Assembly (NCBI GenBank): GCA_023653785.1
Contig: JAMKCH010072049.1
Location: 62,001-126,000 of the forward strand
Length of the DNA: 64,000 bases
Reading direction: 5' to 3'
DNA from: Ophioderma brevispina
Lineage: Eukaryota > Echinodermata > Ophiuroidea > Amphilepidida > Ophiodermatidae
Below are positions 58,450 through 64,000 of this stretch, piece by piece (position 1 is the stretch's first letter; each line of letters begins with the position of its first letter). Made by a program: the position numbers and the translations under genes. The notes under the pieces were generated by a model, which saw nothing but the letters and a program-made list of their open reading frames with translations, was not told the origin of the DNA and did not search any database.

Positions 58450-60417
58450 CTAGGGGGACAATCTAGTCAAGCGAGCCAGTGATAATAGCTTTAATGAAGA
58501 TGCCGAGTCTTCATTGCTTGTAATAACGTGGTGTGTGTTCCAGTCCCGATCCGTATTTGGGAAAATTACTTCAGGAAGCAGTTTGTTCTAACGGATGGGA
58601 TCTTGAGTGTTATGGTTATAACATCTGGTCTTCACTGTTGTCGGGTCTCTATTACTGAATTCAAGGTGGTTGTCTAGTTTCAGGTCAACATTCCCATGGA
58701 TTATTTTGTGCATCATGACTAGCCTGTTGTTATATCGCCTCTGTTCCAGGGGGGGGTGTGATTGGAAGATCAAGTGTCTGTGGTCAGCATTGCCGTCACG
58801 GAGCTCTCGCGGATGTCTTTATTGGAAATAAATCGCGGCAGCACGCCTCTGTACGGCTTCTACCTTCTGGATATTGCGTTTGGTATGTGGGTCCCATACA
58901 GAACTTCAGAACTCAACGTGGGAATCACAATAAGCTTTTGTACGCTTGGACCTTGACCTTTTGAGGGGCTGATCCCAAATTGCGACGGAGAAAACCTATC
59001 ATGCTGTTGGCTTTAGACACACTTTATCAACATGTACGTTCCACTTCCATGTCGCATGAGAGCATGACGCCGAGATATTTATGTTGATTGAGTGCTTGTA
59101 AGATGTGGCCAGATAATTTGTAGGAGTATTCCAACTTGGTTTTACATCTGGAGAACCTCAAACATGGCATTTGTCGGGTTTGGAAGGACTTAGCCATTTC
59201 GCGCCTCCCTTTTTCAAGACATTTCAGATCATTCTGCAGGACACACAGTCGCTCGATGAGGATATAGGATGGTAGATAACACAATCATCTGCGAACAGGC
59301 AACCGTTTGACTTGAGTCCATCAGGTAAATCGTTAATGTACATGAGAAACAGGAGGGGGCCAAGAACAGTCCCCTGGGGTAACTCCGGATAGAACTTCCA
59401 CAGGTTTGGATGAGACGCCTTGGATGATAACAGACTGTTCTCTGTTAGTGAGGAATGATGTGATCCAATTGTGTAACGAACCATTTATGCCGAAATTTTG
59501 GAGTTTGCCAAGCAATCTGCGATGTGGGACGGTGTCAAAAGCTTTGGCGAAATCCAAAACCACTGCGTCAACTTGTTTGATGTGCTCATTGGATTGCCAG
59601 ATATTAGGAAATGTTGTTAAGAGTTGGGTTTCACAGGATCTTCTGGATCTGAAGCAATGTTGGAAATCGCTAAGTGCGTGATGTTTATCAAGATGCTTCA
59701 TTATATGGCTATAGATGACATGTTCACCAACCTTACAACAAATGGCGGTGAGCGACACAGGCCTGTAGTTTGCGGGATCAGTGCGAGAACCTTTTTTGAA
59801 TATGGCGGAGATATTTGCTTTTTTCCATGCAGATGGGATGGTACCGGTGGAAACACTCTGGTTGAATATTTTTGTTAGGATTGGTGTAACTTCTCTAGCA
59901 CATTTCTGTAAGATGAAAGGATGAATTCCGTCAGGCCCCGGAGCTTTATGCGGAGATAGCTTATTAAGAATTTTGAAGACGCCCTCCGGATGGATTGTTA
60001 ACGGCGGAACCTTAGAGAGGTTGCGTTTTCTTGGCTCAGGAATGTTGTTGGTATTTTCTCTCGTAAAAACAGACTTATATTGACGACTGAGGGTCTCGGC
60101 CTTCTCCATTGCAGAACTTACTAAGTCCTTACCGTTCCAGAGTGCAGCGATCCCAGTAGAGTCGCGACGTCTATTTTTAATAAAAGACCAAAAACGTTTG
60201 GAATCGGTACAGAGGGACTCGAAGACTGTGGTGGAGAGGTATTCATGTTCTGCTTTCCGAAGTTGTTTTTGAACTGTTTTCCTTAACGATCTGTAACGTT
60301 CCCAGTTGTGGTGAGTACTGTTACTTTTTGCTTTGTAGAATGCTCTCCGTTTCCTGCGGGTGAGTCTTTTTATTGACCTTGACATCCACGGTATATTAAA
60401 TCTAGAGCTCTTATATG
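58450..60417 (-). pseudogene. Frameshifted non-LTR retrotransposon reverse transcriptase (jockey/CR1-like)
   Basis: Read on the minus strand. The 350-residue frame 60385-59333 starts after IPW and has a basic linker, SPHKAPGPDGIHPFIL, then SAWKKANISAIFKKGSRTDP, NYRPVSLT and AVVLDFAKAFDTVPH (plus-strand 59523-59541). A frameshift near 59380 moves to the frame with PQGTVLGPLLFLMYINDLP and the catalytic LFADDCVIY (59279-59302). After further shifts come LSGHILQALNQHKYLGVMLS, VEAVQRRAA, RRYNNRLVMMHKIIHGNVDL (58773-58588) and FPNTDRDWN, ending at a stop at 58452-58450. Motif order and the C-terminal QRRAA region fit the jockey/CR1-type RT group. The endonuclease domain is absent: the element is 5'-truncated at 60417, beside a palindrome. 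At least three frameshifts, so inactive. Confidence 0.85.
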
Positions 60418-60462
60418 ATGGTTATAGAGAGAGAGAGCCGGCCTCTCTCTCTCTATAACCAT
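60418..60462. repeat. Near-perfect 45-bp palindrome
   Basis: Two 20-base arms, ATGGTTATAGAGAGAGAGAG and its exact reverse complement, flank the loop CCGGC. It lies exactly at the 5' truncation point of the reverse-transcriptase relic, and CAGTGGCGTACC follows within ten bases. Confidence 0.95.
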
Positions 60463-60796
60463 TATCTTCCAGTGGCGTACCAGCGGGGATGCGTAGCACA
60501 GGCGTACAGACGATCACGCGAATCATATGCTCGCGCCCTGACATGCACGACGATGTGTTCACGCCGCGGTCATGTACGATCACCATGGAGTAACCATTAC
60601 ACAACATACCGGTTGTTGGCAAACAGCAAGTTTTAAAAAAGTACGAACGTCGCGATGTTTGAAAGCAAGTTATGTTGGGGGAAGAATGGTCAGGGGAAGG
60701 TGCTGCGCTGGAAAAGGGAGGAAATACGTAATAAAATTCCCAATACGATGGCGCTACCCATGGAAAGTTGCGTTTTAATAATAGAGCCTCTAACTC
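60463..60796. other. Unassigned sequence
   Basis: Starts with a CAGTGGCGTACCAGCGGGG repeat edge (about 60471). No gene is supported; overlapping short ORFs on both strands have no domain. Confidence 0.4.
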
Positions 60797-61096
60797 TGTG
60801 GCGAGGGACGAAGGAGAACGGTCTTCTTAATTGCATTCACGCAACGCCGGATTTGATCCCAATGATCCCACTTGGCAAATCATTTTAAATGGCTATGTAC
60901 AGATACAAGTTGGTCTTTTATAAAATATTCGTGACTTCAGACCTAGGGATAGTTATTTCCTTCGCCTAAAAATAAAACAATATGTATTTTTTACCAGAAC
61001 AAGCTGGGTCCCCACCATGAAAAGAGTGCAATATTAGAAAAAATAATAAAATGTCACTCAGGTTATTCTCGCTACATCATGTGACCAATGGATATA

Positions 61097-62210
61097 CAGC
61101 CTGTCTAAAAAAAAAGGTACAATCAAAAAACCGATTTTTAAATATGATATTCTCAACATAGTAAGTAGTTTGCTACATACAGTAAAGCGAAAAGACAAGG
61201 CTTTCAGGATTTTTGTTTCATCTCATTGCTTGTTTCAATCGAGAGATAACTCCAGGTTATGCGGAACACAAAAATAGAGTTTGTGGCCACTTTCTGGTTG
61301 AGTGAAAAGCGGTTGAACGAAGTTGTTAAACATAGTTATTCACACTGAAAACAGAGATGAACAATTCTTTAAATGGATTATCTTCATAAAGAAACACATT
61401 ATAACCAAAGATGACCGGAAAAACAGTTACGTATGGTATGATAGAAGTATGATCAGAAGTATGAATTTAAGAGAAAGTGAAAAATTCGAACACATGGTGT
61501 TTGTTAGAGAGAAATTGAGCGTCCAGCGCGTCAGAAACATGGGGAGGAGAGCTTTTATGTTTGTCTTGAAGTATCATGAAAAAGCAAAAGCCTCCAACCC
61601 TTGATTACTTTGCTTCCAAATTCAAATTTATTGACTTCAACATAGTAAATGCACAAAGGAGACGTGCAATTTATTTTTAAAATTTCTTGGGATTTGGAGA
61701 GTTTATTTTGGTTGCAATTACATTCCTTATGGCCATGATTTAACAGATCCCAATTTGTATAAATTCAAAGTTCATGTTATGTGTGGCATAATAAATATCT
61801 GTATTGTTATTATTTATGAAAAGAAGATATTTATCATTGAACTGATTAATTTGACTATTAAAACTTTGTGCCGATTAAAAACTAGCTTCTTTTTGACTTT
61901 AATCTGTGTTTTGGTTCTTTTGTCAAGTTGCAATCTTTGTCGAGATTCAAGACAGCATGCCATAATTGCGAAGCAATTCTGCCATTCTAAAAGTGGCAAA
62001 AAACAAAAAAACAAAAAAAAACCATCGATTGTGGTATATCCGCACTAAAGGGCTTATATCTAGGGATCGACACAACAAGTAAATAAAGATGGAAAAAACA
62101 CCATTGGAAGCCTTGTCTCTGTTCTTTAATCTTATGCCAAGTAAGAATGACTTCATTTCAGATTTAACCAATTTTTTTTCTGAGTGTACCACTTGTTTTG
62201 AGACAGGCTG
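61097..62210. mobile_element. TA-flanked mariner-type element, 1.11 kb, non-autonomous
   Basis: The left end reads CAGCCTGTCTAAAAAAAAAG then GTACAATCA; the reverse complement of the right end reads CAGCCTGTCTCAAAACAAGT then GGTACACTCAG. TA dinucleotides flank both ends (61095-61096 and 62211-62212). CAGCCTGTCTCAAAA-like ends with TA targets fit the mariner group. The largest internal frame (61323-61604, 93 codons, plus) is Lys/Arg-rich but shows no DDE/D transposase motif that I recognise. Confidence 0.7.
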
Positions 62211-62537
62211 TACATAACCCTCAACATGTTCAAGCGAACAATGGAGCTAATGATAAATTCAACAATCGGGCAGGACACACTTCACTCTTTAACATCTGGT
62301 CCATTGTTATAGTGATCGGCAGTTGAACAGATTTCGAATATTATGTCCTTGCCGCATTGGCGTTAGTTCTTTCCTCGTTCGATTATGAAAGAAAATCTTG
62401 GATTCACTTATGATAATAATTTTTTTCGAAGAGAATTGAAAGGGATAAATTCATGATAGAAGTCCTCGCAAGGGCGGCCCTCCTAAGTTGTGCATAACCT
62501 AAATCGCAAGTTATTGTCTTTAAAATTCTTTGTCATA

Positions 62538-62728
62538 GACCGTATTCAATATTATGACGTCGCCACAGATTGGGGAACAAAGATACATTCCAGGACTACA
62601 ATACATTTAAGCTGTCATATCGATCCATGTGTAGCGGTGCACAGGCGTTATTGACAGGTGAATGAATGTATTGTAGTCTGGAATGGGTCTATCTTGTCCA
62701 ACAAACATGGCTGCCTATGAATACGGTC
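62538..62728. mobile_element. Hairpin MITE, 191 bp
   Basis: The left arm is GACCGTATTCAATATTATGA then ACATTCCAGGACTACAATACATT. The reverse complement of the right arm is GACCGTATTCATAGGCAGCC then CCATTCCAGACTACAATACATT. Arms are about 75 bases. Confidence 0.75.
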
Positions 62729-63194
62729 ATTCAAATTACTACGAAAGGCAATTAGTATCAGCGACTAATTTTAAAACTCATGAGCGAGGTGAGTATGGTG
62801 CCCTCTATGTTATGAAAATATGCTAGAGCTCGATCGGGAAGTGATAACCCCGGGTGATAACACCATGCATAGCATGAAAGGTTTCAAAGGTGTGGCAGAG
62901 TACAAATGAACCTGCATACCCTGATGAGGAAGAACGAATCCGAAGTGTTTAGTGATTGTTGAATAATCAATAGCGCTTGCTGTTCGCTGAGTTTACGTGT
63001 ACATATAGTCACTGATATTCAGTGGAAATTAAATGGTTGACATTTTATTCATTTTAAATAAGTGCAATTTTTTCATTTGGGGACACAGCTTTTCCGGATT
63101 GAAAATCATATTGGTTGAATAGTAGTGAAGGAAATAAGTACTCCCCAGTGCTGTAGCCACGAAAATATGGTTTTAATAAAATCGCCAAACGTCA
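62729..63194. other. Unassigned sequence within the second TIR element
   Basis: No ORF or boundary was recognised. It is not present in the copy at 17017. Confidence 0.35.
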
Positions 63195-64000
63195 AGGCCT
63201 AAAAGCATTGACAAAGGCCACTTCTTGGCAGAGTGTACTCTTTCATCCCTATGCATATGATCATCGCCGACAGAAGCGGCCCTCTGTTGACGATTCGGGG
63301 CACGCTCAGCTGAACACGTCATGGACCTGTGCGCAGAAAGTTATATCCCCGATGCGCAGTGAGTGGTTTGTTATATGTGGAGACGAAAACAAAGAGATTG
63401 AGTCAATTACAGACGAGTTAGGTATTTTCATCCAAAAAAGTGCGGAGTAGCATGTTCCTAAGGTGCCCTTGGGGAATCGACATTAAAGAGGTCCAAGGTC
63501 AATACTAGGGTTTTTAAAGGTAATGAGGTAAATCAGCAACATTTGCAATGGATGTTGAAATCTAATTGGCAACCAAAAATTGGGCACACATGCCATAGGG
63601 GAACAGTTCATTATGATATTGATGATAAGGTCCAGGGTCACTTGCAGAGGTGCAAAGGTCATCTGAGGGAAGTTTTATAACATAGAAGTATAGGGAAAGT
63701 GGATTGCGAAGGAGATGGGCACTGTGGTCGAGAAACGCTTGTTTTTTTTTTTTTTACAAGTGTCATTAAATTTTAAAGTCCGAGTTGGTGACCTAAGGTG
63801 GCGACTGGGTAAACCGCTTTGGACCTTGTTCCCATAAAACAAATCTGTGATGACATTTATAATTAGCAAGTTCTGTCTATACTGTAATTTTTAATTCGCA
63901 TGTCTGAATGTATTTACAGGTCGCAGTGAAGTGAAACATATATTCGATTAAAAAAATATTTCAGTTAATCCTGTGAGACCATGCGAACTAGATATTAAAA

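Larger units (their letters stand above)
60797..64000 (+). mobile_element. Second copy of the 3.5-kb TIR element, interrupted, running off the window
   Basis: 60797-60885 matches the left end at 17017-17095 (GACGAAGGAGAACGGTCTTC and TTAATTGCATTCACGCAACGCC against CTCTCCTAATTGCATTACGC). 63195-63480 matches 17100-17360 in the same orientation (AAAGGCCACTTCTTGGCAG, GATCATCGCCGACA, CCTGTGCGCAGAAAG, TATCCCCGATGCGCAGT, TCCAAAAAA). In between lie about 2.3 kb not present in the first copy, including a mariner-type element and a MITE. The right end is beyond the window. Minus-strand and plus-strand short frames are broken. Confidence 0.55.

Noticed and set aside
61323..61604. 93-codon ORF inside the mariner-type element as its transposase
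   Set aside because: Basic composition only. No DDE/D motif, no helix-turn-helix signature and far too short.

Overview
The window is an AT-rich, gene-poor, repeat-dense eukaryotic (animal) sequence. There are no bacterial-style operons, no rRNA genes and no convincing free-standing tRNA genes. Three kinds of evidence point to a marine invertebrate, most plausibly a deuterostome such as an echinoderm. These are a large single-exon leucine-rich-repeat (LRR) gene joined to a rhodopsin-type seven-helix (7TM) remnant of the LGR/GRL101 kind, a tRNA-derived SINE ending in a GCGCTATA-type 3' tail, and a mixture of Penelope, Gypsy, jockey/CR1-like, Tc1/mariner and TIR-bearing MITE relics. The species cannot be named from this sequence alone.

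Layout. 1-8.6 kb: minisatellites, a GC-rich block of unknown origin (2.24-2.79 kb), three copies of a CGAATACGTATTCG palindrome and a 1.12-kb TA-flanked inverted-repeat element (5399-6521). 8.6-14.7 kb: a decayed Gypsy-type pol on the minus strand (about 9.69-11.31 kb) carrying a MITE, a non-LTR fragment (about 11.6-12.0 kb) and a decayed Tc1 transposase (13.65-14.68 kb). 15.3-21.6 kb: a Penelope-like element on the minus strand (16.2-20.9 kb), interrupted inside its coding region by a 3.5-kb element with terminal inverted repeats (17017-20554) that itself holds a TTAA-flanked MITE. A second Penelope 3' fragment sits head-to-head at 20.93-21.59 kb. 22.3-23.06 kb: a palindromic minisatellite built of GCTCCAGGAGC-like units. 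23-39 kb: non-coding, with dispersed and tandem repeats, GAT microsatellites, a hairpin MITE and a long A/C-biased stretch. 39.5-49 kb: SINEs, a large dispersed direct duplication, a CRE-like cluster and a nested MITE.

49.46-55.24 kb holds the one substantial gene. A 1320-codon uninterrupted ORF has a signal peptide, a Cys-rich CUB-like head and 45 consecutive 24-residue LRRs. It is followed by about ten more LRRs, an LRR C-terminal cap and a complete but frameshifted 7TM domain. 57.3-58.35 kb is a CT-rich tract followed by CA and TA microsatellites. 58.45-60.42 kb is a frameshifted non-LTR reverse transcriptase on the minus strand. 60.8-64 kb appears to be a second copy of the 3.5-kb TIR element, with a mariner-type element and a MITE inside it.

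Apart from the LRR/7TM gene, everything recognisable is mobile DNA in various states of decay. Related repeat copies differ by many single-base homopolymer indels, so sequencing error and true decay cannot be separated everywhere. The contrast between the clean 4-kb LRR ORF and its heavily frameshifted 3' end is the most interesting open question here.
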